Assembly (NCBI GenBank): GCA_965660195.1 | Contig: CBFHZM010000008.1 | Coordinates: forward strand, 1 to 39,193 | Length of the DNA stretch: 39,193 nt | Reading direction: 5' to 3' | Source: JAYODZ01 sp965660195 | Lineage (GTDB): Bacteria; Pseudomonadota; Alphaproteobacteria; RS24 | Shown here: positions 31,117 through 39,193 of the stretch, piece by piece | Layout of the letters: each line of letters opens with the position of its first letter | Numbering within the stretch: the first letter of the stretch is position 1 | The notes under the pieces: model-generated | The model's database searches: none | What the model saw: the letters and a program-made list of their open reading frames with translations, nothing else | Told to the model about the DNA's origin: nothing | Translations under genes and position numbers: made by a program

Positions 31117-31926
31117 ATGTATTTCCTGAGGGTTTTATTCCGCGGCACGCTCTTTATTTTAGTCACTCTGCCTTTAGGGGCTTTGCAGTTTATTTTCCTG
31201 CTGCTGTTGCCGCCCGCTGCCCGTTGGCTACCGGTGTTTTATTTTCGCCTGATTTTGAACCTGCTCGGAATTAGCGTGCGCGTTCATGGTGACCCGCCAC
31301 GTCAAGGCACGCTGATTGTTAGCAATCACATTTCTTGGGTCGATATTTTGGTTCTGGGTGCGCAGCGCCCGGCACATTTTATCGCAAAAAAAGAAGTTGC
31401 GGGTTGGCCTCTTTTTGGACAGCTTGCTAAGCTCAACCGAACAATATTTATCGATCGCGAGCGGCGGCACCAGGCCCAAGCGCAAAATATGTCAATCGCC
31501 GCTCGGCTGGAAGAAGGCGATTGTTTGGTGTTGTTTCCGGAAGGCACAAGCGGTGCTGGGCTTAGAGTGTTGCCTTTTAAATCTTCTTTATTTGCGGCGG
31601 TGATGCCGCGCTCGGGGGAACTGCAGTTTCCCGTCCAGCCTGTCAGCATGGTTTACACCCGCAAGCATGGGGTGATGATGGGCCGTCGCCAAAGAGCCGC
31701 TTATGGTTGGTATGGCGACACCGAGCTTTTGCCGCATCTACTTTTTGTTCTCGGTGCTAGTGCGTGTACGGTCGAGCTTTATTATCATACTGTGCCGTCG
31801 GCCGAGGTGGCGTCGCACCGCAAAGATTTAGCGCGTTATTGCGAAGCATTAACTGCCGATGGCATGGCGCAAATTTTATCTCAGGACTTGCCGATCAACC
31901 GGAAAATCGATAAGGCAACAGCATGA
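31117..31926 (+). CDS. Lysophospholipid acyltransferase, PlsC/OlsA type
   Basis: A 269-residue membrane-associated acyltransferase that adds an acyl chain to a lyso-lipid, normally 1-acyl-glycerol-3-phosphate. The catalytic HX4D is His71 to Asp76 within NHISWVD, and the substrate motif FPEGTS is at about 140-145. One or two N-terminal membrane helices (about 3-42) precede them. It lies between fur and miaB, nine bases after fur and overlapping miaB by four. In rhizobia I recall the ornithine-lipid acyltransferase OlsA in the same place beside miaB; with OlsB in this window, OlsA is a serious alternative to general PlsC. Confidence 0.85.
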   Translation: MYFLRVLFRGTLFILVTLPLGALQFIFLLLLPPAARWLPVFYFRLILNLLGISVRVHGDPPRQGTLIVSNHISWVDILVLGAQRPAHFIAKKEVAGWPLFGQLAKLNRTIFIDRERRHQAQAQNMSIAARLEEGDCLVLFPEGTSGAGLRVLPFKSSLFAAVMPRSGELQFPVQPVSMVYTRKHGVMMGRRQRAAYGWYGDTELLPHLLFVLGASACTVELYYHTVPSAEVASHRKDLARYCEALTADGMAQILSQDLPINRKIDKATA

Positions 31927-33317
31927 CGCAACAACACTCTGTTCCAACGACCGACCGCGAGACAGCCGCGCCCAACGCCAAAGGCTGCTACATCAAGACC
32001 TATGGCTGTCAGATGAATGTCTACGACAGTGAGCGCATGGCAGAGGCTGTGGCACAGGCGGGCTATCGACAAGTCGATGACCCACGCGATGCTGATATGA
32101 TTATTCTTAACACTTGCCACATTCGCGAGAAGGCAGCGGAGAAGGTGTATTCGGAACTGGGGCGCTTGCGGCCTTTAAAGCGTGAAAACAAAGAGATGAT
32201 ATTTGCCGTCGCAGGGTGTGTCGCGCAAGCCGAGGGCCAGGAAATGATCAATCGTGCCCCCGATGTTGATTTGGTTTTTGGCCCACAAACTTACCATGAC
32301 CTTCCGAACATGCTGGGTGATCTTGAGAGCCAGCGGCAGGCGGGCCAGACGGCGCGTATTGTGCGAACCGAATTTCCAGCAGATGAAAAATTTACCAGCC
32401 TGCATGGTCTGGCACGAACGCCACTACCGCGCTTGCCAAGCGCCTTTGTCACCATCCAAGAAGGCTGCGATAAATTTTGTACTTTTTGCGTCGTCCCCTA
32501 CACGCGCGGCGCTGAGGTATCACGCGACAGTGGTCAGATTATTGCCGAGGTGCAAGCCTTGGTTGAACAAGGTGTTTGCGAGATCACCTTGTTGGGGCAA
32601 AATGTCAATGCGTGGCAAGATCGCGATAGCGGCCAGCGGCTTGGCGGCTTGTTGCGTCGCTTGGCCGAAATCGATGGCTTGCAGCGGTTGCGCTTTACCA
32701 CCTCGCATCCGAACGATATGGATGACGATTTAATCGCAGCGCATGGTGATCTTGAAAAATTAATGCCCTATTTGCATCTTCCGGTTCAAGCGGGCTCGGA
32801 TAGAATTTTAAAGGCGATGAACCGGCATCATAGCGTCGCTGATTATTTGCGACTGGTCGAAAAGTTTCGCACTGTCCGCCCCGATTTGGCATTATCGTCC
32901 GATTTTATCGTCGGCTTTCCTGGCGAAAGCGCCAAGGATTTTGCTGCAACCATGGCTTTGGTCGAAGAGGTGGGCTATGCGCAAGCCTTTTCATTTAAAT
33001 ACTCTCCGCGCCCCGGTACGCCTGCGGCTGAAGGCGCGCAAGTCTCTGAGGCAGAAAAATCTGATCGCCTAGGCGAATTGCAAGCACTGTTGAACCGCCA
33101 GCAGAAAGCTTTCAATGAGAGCTTGGTCGGCCGTGAGTTGCCAGTTTTATTTGAGAAAATTAGTAAGCAAGATGGGCAGCTGACTGGCCGCAGCCCGTAT
33201 TTGCAGCCAGTTCACGTTACCTTGCCCATGACCGCGATTGGCAAAATTTTGCCGGTCGAGATTACCCGCGCGCACGCCAACTCTTTAAGTGGTGTGGCCA
33301 CGTCGGTACCAGTATAA
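31923..33317 (+). CDS. miaB: tRNA-2-methylthio-N6-dimethylallyladenosine synthase
   Basis: Radical SAM methylthiotransferase that converts i6A37 to ms2i6A37 in tRNA. The 464-residue protein has three domains. The N-terminal UPF0004 domain holds the auxiliary-cluster cysteines in YGCQMN, NTCHIRE and AGCVAQ. The radical SAM domain has CxxxCxxC at about Cys182, 186 and 189 (EGCDKFCTFCVVPYTRG). A C-terminal TRAM domain ends the protein. It overlaps the acyltransferase gene by four bases. It heads the miaB-phoH-ybeY-corC-lnt series, the same order as E. coli miaB-ybeZYX-lnt. Confidence 0.97.
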   Translation: MTQQHSVPTTDRETAAPNAKGCYIKTYGCQMNVYDSERMAEAVAQAGYRQVDDPRDADMIILNTCHIREKAAEKVYSELGRLRPLKRENKEMIFAVAGCVAQAEGQEMINRAPDVDLVFGPQTYHDLPNMLGDLESQRQAGQTARIVRTEFPADEKFTSLHGLARTPLPRLPSAFVTIQEGCDKFCTFCVVPYTRGAEVSRDSGQIIAEVQALVEQGVCEITLLGQNVNAWQDRDSGQRLGGLLRRLAEIDGLQRLRFTTSHPNDMDDDLIAAHGDLEKLMPYLHLPVQAGSDRILKAMNRHHSVADYLRLVEKFRTVRPDLALSSDFIVGFPGESAKDFAATMALVEEVGYAQAFSFKYSPRPGTPAAEGAQVSEAEKSDRLGELQALLNRQQKAFNESLVGRELPVLFEKISKQDGQLTGRSPYLQPVHVTLPMTAIGKILPVEITRAHANSLSGVATSVPV

Positions 33318-33410
33318 GGGCTTGCCAAGGCCCGCGAAAACAGAGATATTTAAGGCAGATGACTAGACTTAACCGTGTTCATTTTCGGAGATCGCCAAGC
33401 GAGGTAGTGC

Positions 33411-34469
33411 GTGGGATCAGCTAGATCGGATATAAAGCCACTCCGTCCAGATGCGGAGAAGAGCGCGCCGCTCACTCTGGATTTCGATAATAATCAATTG
33501 CTTGCTGAACTTTATGGAGCTCAAGGGCAAAATCTCATTCGCATCGAGGAAGTTCTCGGCGTCAGCATAGCTAATCGCGGTAATCGCGTGGTGGTTTCTG
33601 GGCCAAAGCAAGCCTGCCAGCACGCGGGCGAGGTACTGACCGGTCTTTACGCGCGGCTTCAAACCGGCGCTAACATAGTTGCCGGCGATGTCGATGGCGC
33701 GATCCGCATGGCGGGGCGATCAACGGGAGCAAGTGGCAGCGATGACCTGCCGCAAATTCGAACCAATAAACGTTACGTTAAACCGCGATCGCCGAACCAA
33801 GCGGGATATATTGAAGATTTATTGCGCAGTGAATTGGTCGTTGGTATTGGCCCTGCGGGCACCGGCAAAACTTATTTGGCGGTGGCGGCGGCAGCGGCGG
33901 CGCTCGAGCGCGGAGAGGTCGAACGCATTATTTTATCGCGTCCCGCCGTCGAAGCTGGCGAACGCCTCGGTTTCTTACCGGGCGACATGCGGGAAAAAGT
34001 CGACCCCTATTTGCGCCCCCTTTATGATGCGCTCTACGATATGCTGCCCGGGCCGCAAGTGAACCGCAGCCTAGAAACAGGTGAGATTGAGATTGCTCCA
34101 CTGGCCTTTATGCGCGGGCGCACGTTGCGTAACGCTTTTGTCATCCTCGACGAGGCGCAAAACGCGACGCCGATGCAAATGAAAATGTTCCTCACGCGGA
34201 TGGGTGAAAATAGCCGCATGGTTATCACGGGCGACCCAAGCCAAATTGATTTGCCGTTTGGCTCAAAATCGGGGCTAAAAGACGCGATGGAAATATTGCC
34301 CGCGATCAAAGGCGTGGCGATCACACAATTTGCCGAGGAAGATGTTGTGCGGCACGATCTCGTGACGCGGATCGTAAAGGCTTATAATCGGCGTGATGGG
34401 AAGACCTTAAATTTAAAGTCGGATCCTAAGGCGCAGTCCAATCAAGAAGGCTCACGGGGCCAAGATTAA
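33411..34469 (+). CDS. ybeZ: PhoH-like ATPase (YbeZ family)
   Basis: A 352-residue PhoH-domain P-loop ATPase, probably a helicase-like partner of the rRNA-processing protein YbeY. Walker A is GPAGTGKT (about 147-154) and Walker B is VILDEAQNATPMQMKM (from about 243). An N-terminal KH-like region (about 30-85, LIRIEEVLGVSIANRGNRVVV) may bind RNA. The start is GTG at 33411 with GAGG six bases upstream. The stop shares one base with the ybeY start, so coupling is strong. Despite the name, nothing here shows phosphate control. Confidence 0.93.
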   Translation: MGSARSDIKPLRPDAEKSAPLTLDFDNNQLLAELYGAQGQNLIRIEEVLGVSIANRGNRVVVSGPKQACQHAGEVLTGLYARLQTGANIVAGDVDGAIRMAGRSTGASGSDDLPQIRTNKRYVKPRSPNQAGYIEDLLRSELVVGIGPAGTGKTYLAVAAAAAALERGEVERIILSRPAVEAGERLGFLPGDMREKVDPYLRPLYDALYDMLPGPQVNRSLETGEIEIAPLAFMRGRTLRNAFVILDEAQNATPMQMKMFLTRMGENSRMVITGDPSQIDLPFGSKSGLKDAMEILPAIKGVAITQFAEEDVVRHDLVTRIVKAYNRRDGKTLNLKSDPKAQSNQEGSRGQD

Positions 34470-34999
34470 TGCCGGCTGACGACGCCAGCGGGCGACAAGG
34501 GTTGCAAATCGAAATTTCGGGGACTCTCCCGGAATGGAATGTATTTCATAATTTTATCGAGACCTGTTTGCGTGCCGCCGCAGCAGCGTTAGATTTGCGC
34601 GATACCGAGATCAGCGTGCATTTGTGCAATGATGCTGAAATGGCAACGTTGAACCAAACCTATCGCGGCAAACAGGGGCCGACCAATGTTTTGAGCTTTG
34701 CGCCGGTTATGGACGAGGCATCACGCGATGGCGAGCATTTGCTTGGCGATATTGTGCTATCGTATGAAACGCTGACAGGTGAGGCCGTCGCACAAGCAAA
34801 ATCATTTGAGGCCCATCTGGCACATTTGCTGGTGCACGGACTGCTACACTTGTTGGGTTATGACCACCAAGAGGATGCGGAGGCAACGCTTATGGAAAGT
34901 CATGAGATTAAGTTGTTGGCCACGATGGGGTATGCCAACCCCTATGATTGGGTGCGCGAGGCTGATGCTGGCGCCCCGGCGATGGCAAAGAAGATTTGA
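34469..34999 (+). CDS. ybeY: Endoribonuclease YbeY
   Basis: Zinc-dependent endoribonuclease for 16S rRNA 3'-end maturation and 70S quality control. The 176-residue protein carries the metal-binding HGxLHLxGYDH as HGLLHLLGYDH (about 123-133), preceded by TNVLSFAP and LGDIVLS. It is somewhat longer than E. coli YbeY (155 residues) because of an N-terminal extension. Its start overlaps the ybeZ stop by one base; corC follows eleven bases after its stop. Confidence 0.96.
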   Translation: MPADDASGRQGLQIEISGTLPEWNVFHNFIETCLRAAAAALDLRDTEISVHLCNDAEMATLNQTYRGKQGPTNVLSFAPVMDEASRDGEHLLGDIVLSYETLTGEAVAQAKSFEAHLAHLLVHGLLHLLGYDHQEDAEATLMESHEIKLLATMGYANPYDWVREADAGAPAMAKKI

Positions 35000-35010
35000 A
35001 GGGAAGAAAA

Positions 35011-35892
35011 ATGGCAAATAGCGTGTTCGACACGGTCGGGGCAGGGCTCGCATGGGTACGAAATTTCATCGGTCTGAGCGATCCCGATTGGCGAGAGAGC
35101 ATCACCGATGTTTTGACTGAGGCCTCGGATGGTTCTTCAGACCTGTCGTCCGAGGAGCATCATATGCTGCGAAATTTGCTCGGGTTTCGCGATGTGCGGG
35201 TCGAAGATGTCATGGTGCCGCGGGCGGATATTACCGGCGTTGAAGAACAAATTAGCTATGAAGATTTGCTTGCTTGTTTCGTTGACTGCGCGCATTCGCG
35301 GGTGCCAGTCTATCGTGAGACTCTCGACCACCCGATCGGAATGGTTCATATGAAAGATATTTTACCTCTCGCGCATAATGGCACGGGGGGGTTTTCGCTC
35401 GCTCGAATCGTGCGCGATGTTTTGTTTGCGCCGCCCTCAATGCCGGCACTCGATTTATTATTGCGGATGCAATCGACGAGGACCCATATGGCGCTGGTGG
35501 TGGATGAATATGGCGGCACCGATGGCCTCGTCACAATCGAAGATTTGGTCGAAGAAATTGTCGGCGAAATCGAAGATGAACATGACGATGACCCAGATGA
35601 TCCAGTGCTTGTGTTTAAACGCGAGCATCATTGGGAGGCTTCGGCGCGGCTTGATATTGATGATTTGCGCCGAGAGCTCGGTGTTGATTTCGATATGAAG
35701 GATTTTGAGGAAGTCGATACGCTGGGTGGCTTGGCCTTTACCCTTGCCGGACGTGTGCCACAACGCGGCGAGATTTTAAATATCTCGCTTGCCGATGGAC
35801 GGGTCATGGAACTACTAATTCGCGATGTCGATCCGCGACGCATTAAGTCGTTAGAGTTGAAATTACGGCAAAACCCCGATACCGCGGATTAG
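35011..35892 (+). CDS. ybeX: CorC/HlyC-type transporter-associated protein with CBS domains
   Basis: A 293-residue soluble protein of the CorC/YbeX family: a CBS pair (about 65-190; VMVPRADITGV and VVDEYGGTDGLVTIEDLVEEIVGEI, quoted in part) followed by a CorC_HlyC domain. It lacks the N-terminal DUF21 membrane domain of longer relatives. Links to magnesium/cobalt efflux and to ribosome function have been reported for YbeX. The ATG at 35011 has AAGGGAAG upstream; a TTG at 34996 is rejected. It lies between ybeY and lnt, as in E. coli. Confidence 0.92.
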   Translation: MANSVFDTVGAGLAWVRNFIGLSDPDWRESITDVLTEASDGSSDLSSEEHHMLRNLLGFRDVRVEDVMVPRADITGVEEQISYEDLLACFVDCAHSRVPVYRETLDHPIGMVHMKDILPLAHNGTGGFSLARIVRDVLFAPPSMPALDLLLRMQSTRTHMALVVDEYGGTDGLVTIEDLVEEIVGEIEDEHDDDPDDPVLVFKREHHWEASARLDIDDLRRELGVDFDMKDFEEVDTLGGLAFTLAGRVPQRGEILNISLADGRVMELLIRDVDPRRIKSLELKLRQNPDTAD

Positions 35893-35903
35893 GTCCGAGT
35901 AAG

Positions 35904-37421
35904 ATGCGCGCCGTTACTGCCCTGCAACGCTCGCCCAGTTGGTTGGTCTTTGTTGCAGCGGCTCTATTGCCGTTTGCCTATGCGCCCTATGGGGTGTTAC
36001 CAGCGGCTTTCTTCGCCTACGGCGTGTTGTTCTATTTTGCCTTTCACAGCCGTTCCACCAAAGCCGCGATGTGGCTTGGCTGGATTTTTGGCTATGGCCG
36101 GTTTTTAACAGGGCTGTATTGGACCGGCGCCGCTATTCTGGTTGAAGTTGATTTATTTTGGTGGATGTTGCCTTTTGCGGTGTTGGGACTCCCTGCGTTG
36201 CTAGCGATTTTTGATGCGCTCGTCGTGGCGCTTTGGGCGAAATTGCGAACGGTTTCGGCCCTCAGCGACGCCGTTCTCTTTGGCCTTTTGCTGGCGGTGG
36301 GAGAATATCTCCGTGCCACTATTCTCACCGGCTTTCCGTGGAATGCGCCAGTTATGGTTTGGGCTGAATGGCCTTGGCTCATTCAATCGATTTCACTGCT
36401 TGGGCAGCACGCGTTGAACCTCCTTATCCTTTTGTGGTTGCTTGTGCCCATTGCTTTATGGATTGGGCGGCGATGGGGCGCCGGGCTCTTAGTTCTGGTG
36501 GTGTCGACCGCTATGGTCGTGAGCTTTGGCGCTTGGCGTTTGCGCCAACCCGCTCAAGCTGGCGAGGTGTTAAATGTTACGCTGGTCCAACCTAATATTG
36601 ATCAAGGGCGCAAATGGGATACCCAAGAAAGATTAGCCATTGTCCGCGAGGTGATGGATTTGACGGTCGAGGGCATGACCGAACAAACGCAGATGGTGGT
36701 TTGGCCTGAGACAACACTTCCTTTTTTACTCGATGAAGAAAAATTCTTCCCGCGGCTCCTCGAGGCTCGCCTTGCTCCCTTGCCAATTCTTATGGCCGGC
36801 TCGGTACGCCGCCAAATTGATCCAGCTGGTGAGGTAGCCTTTTTTAACGCTTTGCAAGTCTGGAGCGGCGACGGCCAACTGCTCGACACAGCCGACAAGC
36901 ATAAGCTGGTGCCTTTTGGTGAGTTTCTGCCGTTTCAAAATTTACTTGAGTGGTTGGGCTTTCAACAATTAACCCGCCAGCGCGGCGGCTTTACAGCGGG
37001 TCCGGCCAATGCTGAGGTGACGGGCCCTAATGGACAGGCTTTCGGGGTGATGATTTGTTACGAAGCCATTTTCCCACGCCGCTATCAGGCGGATTTACGC
37101 GCGCTGATTAATATCACCAATGATGCGTGGTTTGGACACACAGCGGGTCCCTATCAACATTTGGCGCAAGCGCGCCTGCGCGCCATCGAAACAGGTTTGC
37201 CGCTCATACGTGTTGCAAATACCGGTATAACAGCCGCCTTTGATGGCCTTGGACGCAACCTTGGTGCCATCGCTCTGGGGCAACGCGATACGATAACGGT
37301 TCGGTTACCGCAACCTCAAGCCCCCCTCACGAAGACGCCGCCCCATGCAATTTTTGCGACTATGTTCATCGTTTGCCTAGTCTGTTATATTCTCTCGGTA
37401 TTGTGGCGCAAAAAAAAATAA
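35904..37421 (+). CDS. lnt: Apolipoprotein N-acyltransferase
   Basis: Inner-membrane enzyme that adds the third acyl chain to lipoproteins. The 505-residue protein has about six N-terminal membrane helices (about 12-215), then a periplasmic carbon-nitrogen hydrolase domain with the Glu-Lys-Cys triad: Glu about 269 in WPETTLPF, Lys about 334 in KHKLVPFGEFLPF, and Cys about 385 in MICYEAIFP. One further helix lies near the C-terminus. The gene ends in a nine-A tract encoding the final lysines. It is eleven bases after ybeX. Confidence 0.96.
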   Translation: MRAVTALQRSPSWLVFVAAALLPFAYAPYGVLPAAFFAYGVLFYFAFHSRSTKAAMWLGWIFGYGRFLTGLYWTGAAILVEVDLFWWMLPFAVLGLPALLAIFDALVVALWAKLRTVSALSDAVLFGLLLAVGEYLRATILTGFPWNAPVMVWAEWPWLIQSISLLGQHALNLLILLWLLVPIALWIGRRWGAGLLVLVVSTAMVVSFGAWRLRQPAQAGEVLNVTLVQPNIDQGRKWDTQERLAIVREVMDLTVEGMTEQTQMVVWPETTLPFLLDEEKFFPRLLEARLAPLPILMAGSVRRQIDPAGEVAFFNALQVWSGDGQLLDTADKHKLVPFGEFLPFQNLLEWLGFQQLTRQRGGFTAGPANAEVTGPNGQAFGVMICYEAIFPRRYQADLRALINITNDAWFGHTAGPYQHLAQARLRAIETGLPLIRVANTGITAAFDGLGRNLGAIALGQRDTITVRLPQPQAPLTKTPPHAIFATMFIVCLVCYILSVLWRKKK

Positions 37422-37493
37422 AAATTTAATCTTTACGTGTATACCGTAGGGTTAACTCCGGATCATAAAAATAAAAAAGTAGAGGATTATCGG

Positions 37494-37922
37494 GTGTACA
37501 GAAAAACAGAAAAATCGATTGACGCGCATATCGGATCTAGGCTGAGACTTCGTCGGTTAATGTTAGGTATCAGCCAAGAGTCTCTTGGGGAGAGATTGTC
37601 GGTTACTTTTCAGCAGATACAAAAATATGAAAAAGGGACCAACCGCGTCTCGGCCAGCAGACTATATGAAATGGCGCAAATATTCGATGTGCCGATTAAT
37701 TATTTTTTTGATGGCCTGGAGGATTGGGAGGACGGATTAGGGCCCCAGGGCGGCATGCAAGAGAGTGCGGCACCAAGTGTTAGTCCCTATCTCACCTTTG
37801 TCAGTAGTGCCGAGGGCCTGCAACTGAACCGCACCTTTCTGGATATTGGAAGCGCAACGCTCAGGCGTGATCTTCTCACCCTCATTACGGATCTCTCAAA
37901 AGCCATTCCGATGCGGCGCTAA
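37494..37922 (+). CDS. XRE-family helix-turn-helix regulator, PraR-like
   Basis: A 142-residue DNA-binding protein. An N-terminal Cro/C1-type helix-turn-helix spans about 14-68 (IGSRLRLRRLMLGISQESL and FQQIQKYEKGTNRVSASRL). The C-terminal part is variable and may mediate dimerisation. I start at the GTG at 37494, which has AGAGGA seven bases upstream; a GTG at 37437 would add 19 unconserved residues. In rhizobia the regulator PraR, which represses adhesion and biofilm genes, lies between lnt and metK as here. Both family and position support a PraR-like identity, but its targets in this organism are unknown. Confidence 0.85.
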   Translation: MYRKTEKSIDAHIGSRLRLRRLMLGISQESLGERLSVTFQQIQKYEKGTNRVSASRLYEMAQIFDVPINYFFDGLEDWEDGLGPQGGMQESAAPSVSPYLTFVSSAEGLQLNRTFLDIGSATLRRDLLTLITDLSKAIPMRR

Positions 37923-37949
37923 AGCTCTGCTCGAACCCGAAATCCTAGC

Positions 37950-37978
37950 TTGACCTCGGCGCCCCGCTCTGTCATATA
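37950..37978 (+). promoter_or_regulatory. Putative sigma-70 promoter of metK
   Basis: TTGACC (37950-37955), a 17-base spacer, CATATA (37973-37978). Transcription would start near 37985, giving a leader of about 45 bases. An inverted repeat, ATAAAG-CTTT-CTTTAT (37976-37991), covers the end of the -10 and the start site and could bind a regulator. Confidence 0.5.
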
Positions 37979-38030
37979 AAGCTTTCTTTATGTGAATATG
38001 CGCGCGTCTCGCGTTAAGCAGGAGGCTATA

Positions 38031-39193
38031 ATGGCAAGGCAAGATTACGTTTTCACGAGTGAATCCGTTTCCGAGGGGCATCCCGATAAAGTCTGTGACC
38101 GGATTTCTGATAGTGTACTGGATCTTTTCTTATCGCGCGATCCGCAAGCCCGTGTTGCGGTTGAAACTCTGACGACTACGAATCTTATCGTCTTGGCCGG
38201 CGAAGTAAGACCTAAGGAGCTGGTTTCGAAAGAGGAAATGGAGCAAGTCGCACGCGATGCGGTTCGCGACATTGGCTACGAACAAGACGGCTTCCATTGG
38301 AAAAATGCAGAAGTGCAAGTGCATGTCCATGGCCAATCGGCACATATTGCCCAAGGGGTTGACGCTGATGGTGGTAATAAAGACGAAGGCGCCGGTGACC
38401 AAGGGATTATGTTTGGCTATGCCTGCAACGAAACCCCTGAGCTGATGCCAGCGCCGATCGCTTATTCCCACAAAATTCTGCAAAATATGGCAGCGGCCCG
38501 TCATAGTGGCGCGGTGGCCGGTCTTGGCCCAGACGCCAAGAGCCAAATTTCGCTGCGTTATGAAAATGGCCGGCCCATAGCTGCAACCTCAGTGGTCGTC
38601 TCAACCCAGCACGATGAAAATTTATCACAATCAGATGTGCGCGAAATTGTCCGTCCGTTTGTTCTCGATGTTTTGCCCGATGGCTGGATGTGCTCGGAAG
38701 AAAATTTCTACGTTAACCCAACAGGTAAGTTTGTTATTGGTGGACCTGATGGCGATGCTGGTTTGACGGGACGGAAAATTATTGTCGACACTTATGGCGG
38801 CGCCGCGCCGCATGGCGGCGGCGCTTTTTCGGGCAAGGACCCGACCAAGGTTGACCGGTCGGCAGCCTATGCGGCGCGCTATTTAGCGAAGAACGTTGTC
38901 GCGGCAGGATTGGCCGATAAATGTTGCTTGCAATTAGCGTATGCGATTGGTGTCTCGAAGCCTTTATCAATTCTCGTCGATCTGTTTGGCACAGGCCAAG
39001 TGGAGGAAGCCAAACTTGAGCAGGCCCTCATGCAGGTCATGGACCTCAGTCCCCGTGGCATTCGCGAGCACCTGCAATTAAACCGTCCAATTTTTGCCCG
39101 CACCGCTGCCTATGGCCATTTCGGCCGAGCGCACGAGGCCGATGGTGGTTTCTCGTGGGAAAAAACTGATCTGGTTGATGCGCTAAAGGCTGC
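38031..39193 (+). CDS. metK: S-adenosylmethionine synthase (partial, stop beyond window)
   Basis: Makes S-adenosylmethionine from methionine and ATP, supplying the methylases and radical SAM enzymes here (rsmI, miaB, hemW). The visible 387 codons cover nearly the whole protein: SEGHPDKVCDRISD (about 13-26), the GAGDQG motif, GGPDGDAGLTGRKI and GGAAPHGGGAFSGKD. Only the last few residues are cut off. AGGAGG lies upstream of the ATG with its own promoter at 37950. The gene order lnt-PraR-metK is typical of alphaproteobacteria. Confidence 0.97.
   Translation, partial: MARQDYVFTSESVSEGHPDKVCDRISDSVLDLFLSRDPQARVAVETLTTTNLIVLAGEVRPKELVSKEEMEQVARDAVRDIGYEQDGFHWKNAEVQVHVHGQSAHIAQGVDADGGNKDEGAGDQGIMFGYACNETPELMPAPIAYSHKILQNMAAARHSGAVAGLGPDAKSQISLRYENGRPIAATSVVVSTQHDENLSQSDVREIVRPFVLDVLPDGWMCSEENFYVNPTGKFVIGGPDGDAGLTGRKIIVDTYGGAAPHGGGAFSGKDPTKVDRSAAYAARYLAKNVVAAGLADKCCLQLAYAIGVSKPLSILVDLFGTGQVEEAKLEQALMQVMDLSPRGIREHLQLNRPIFARTAAYGHFGRAHEADGGFSWEKTDLVDALKA

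Noticed and set aside
33318..33340. Hairpin-like GGGCTT/AAGGCCC just after the miaB stop, possible terminator
   Set aside because: The stem has a bulge and a three-base loop and is followed by a purine-rich stretch, not a T-run. It is probably not an intrinsic terminator.
37410..37418. Nine-A tract at the end of lnt as a programmed slippage site
   Set aside because: It lies in the last codons (Arg-Lys-Lys-Lys-stop); slippage would change only the terminal residues and nothing downstream is in a suitable frame.
37923..38030. Possible SAM-type riboswitch upstream of metK
   Set aside because: From the predicted start site the leader is only about 45 bases, and I see no SAM-II, SAM-V or SAM/SAH riboswitch pattern. 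Only a short AT-rich inverted repeat is present.
1..39193. CRISPR arrays, tRNA or rRNA genes, insertion sequences, prophage genes, attachment sites
   Set aside because: No regularly spaced repeats, cloverleaf sequences, transposase or integrase proteins, or target duplications were seen on either strand.

Overview
This 39.2 kb window looks like an ordinary core-chromosome stretch of an alphaproteobacterium, probably Rhodospirillales-like or a related free-living lineage. This rests on gene content and order recalled from known genomes, not on a search. Pointers are: a dnaK promoter matching the alphaproteobacterial RpoH pattern; an OlsB-type ornithine-lipid acyltransferase; the run mutS-glnD-murJ-trpS; the run tsaB-rimI-fur-plsC-miaB-phoH-ybeY-corC-lnt; and a PraR-like regulator between lnt and metK. 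Base use appears even, in the low-to-mid 50s percent GC by eye. I see no insertion sequences, prophage, CRISPR array, tRNA or rRNA, and no gene-free stretch longer than about 150 bases.

Layout. 1-1309: nth (partial) divergent from a DUF2244 membrane protein and an O6-alkylguanine-DNA methyltransferase. 1284-5865 (minus): dnaK-dnaJ-dapB-gpmA. 6015-6644 (plus): an AlkB-type DNA repair dioxygenase lying between dnaK and grpE. 6648-8315 (minus): hrcA-grpE. 8440-10920 (plus): rph-rdgB-hemW. 10906-12408 (minus): an LpoA-like lipoprotein, divergent from rsmI-yraN-gshB (12524-14751). 14748-15011 (minus): an unrecognised 87-residue protein. 15127-16432 (plus): a yifB/comM ATPase gene broken by an internal deletion and frameshift. 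16507-17358 (plus): olsB behind a Pho-box-like repeat. 17355-19622 (minus): malic enzyme. 19762 to the end: eighteen codirectional genes from mutS to metK, which the window end cuts just short of its stop.

Themes. Protein quality control (dnaK, dnaJ, grpE, hrcA), DNA repair (nth, MGMT, alkB, mutS), tRNA modification at position 37 (tsaB, miaB), rRNA processing and modification (rph, rsmI, ybeY), Fe-S supply (Nfu) beside an Fe-S enzyme (MiaB) and a Fur regulator, nitrogen signalling (glnD), and envelope or lipid synthesis (murJ, lnt, LpoA-like, OlsB, PlsC/OlsA-like).

No wholly new system is evident. The best leads are: the yifB lesion, which removes Walker B; a recurring arrangement in which a -10-like hexamer sits 6-7 bases before an ATG that has no Shine-Dalgarno, suggesting leaderless mRNAs for nth, DUF2244, dapB, hrcA, mutS and perhaps glnD; a Pho-box-like repeat before olsB; and the fact that all five convergent gene pairs overlap or nearly touch, leaving no room for ordinary terminators.
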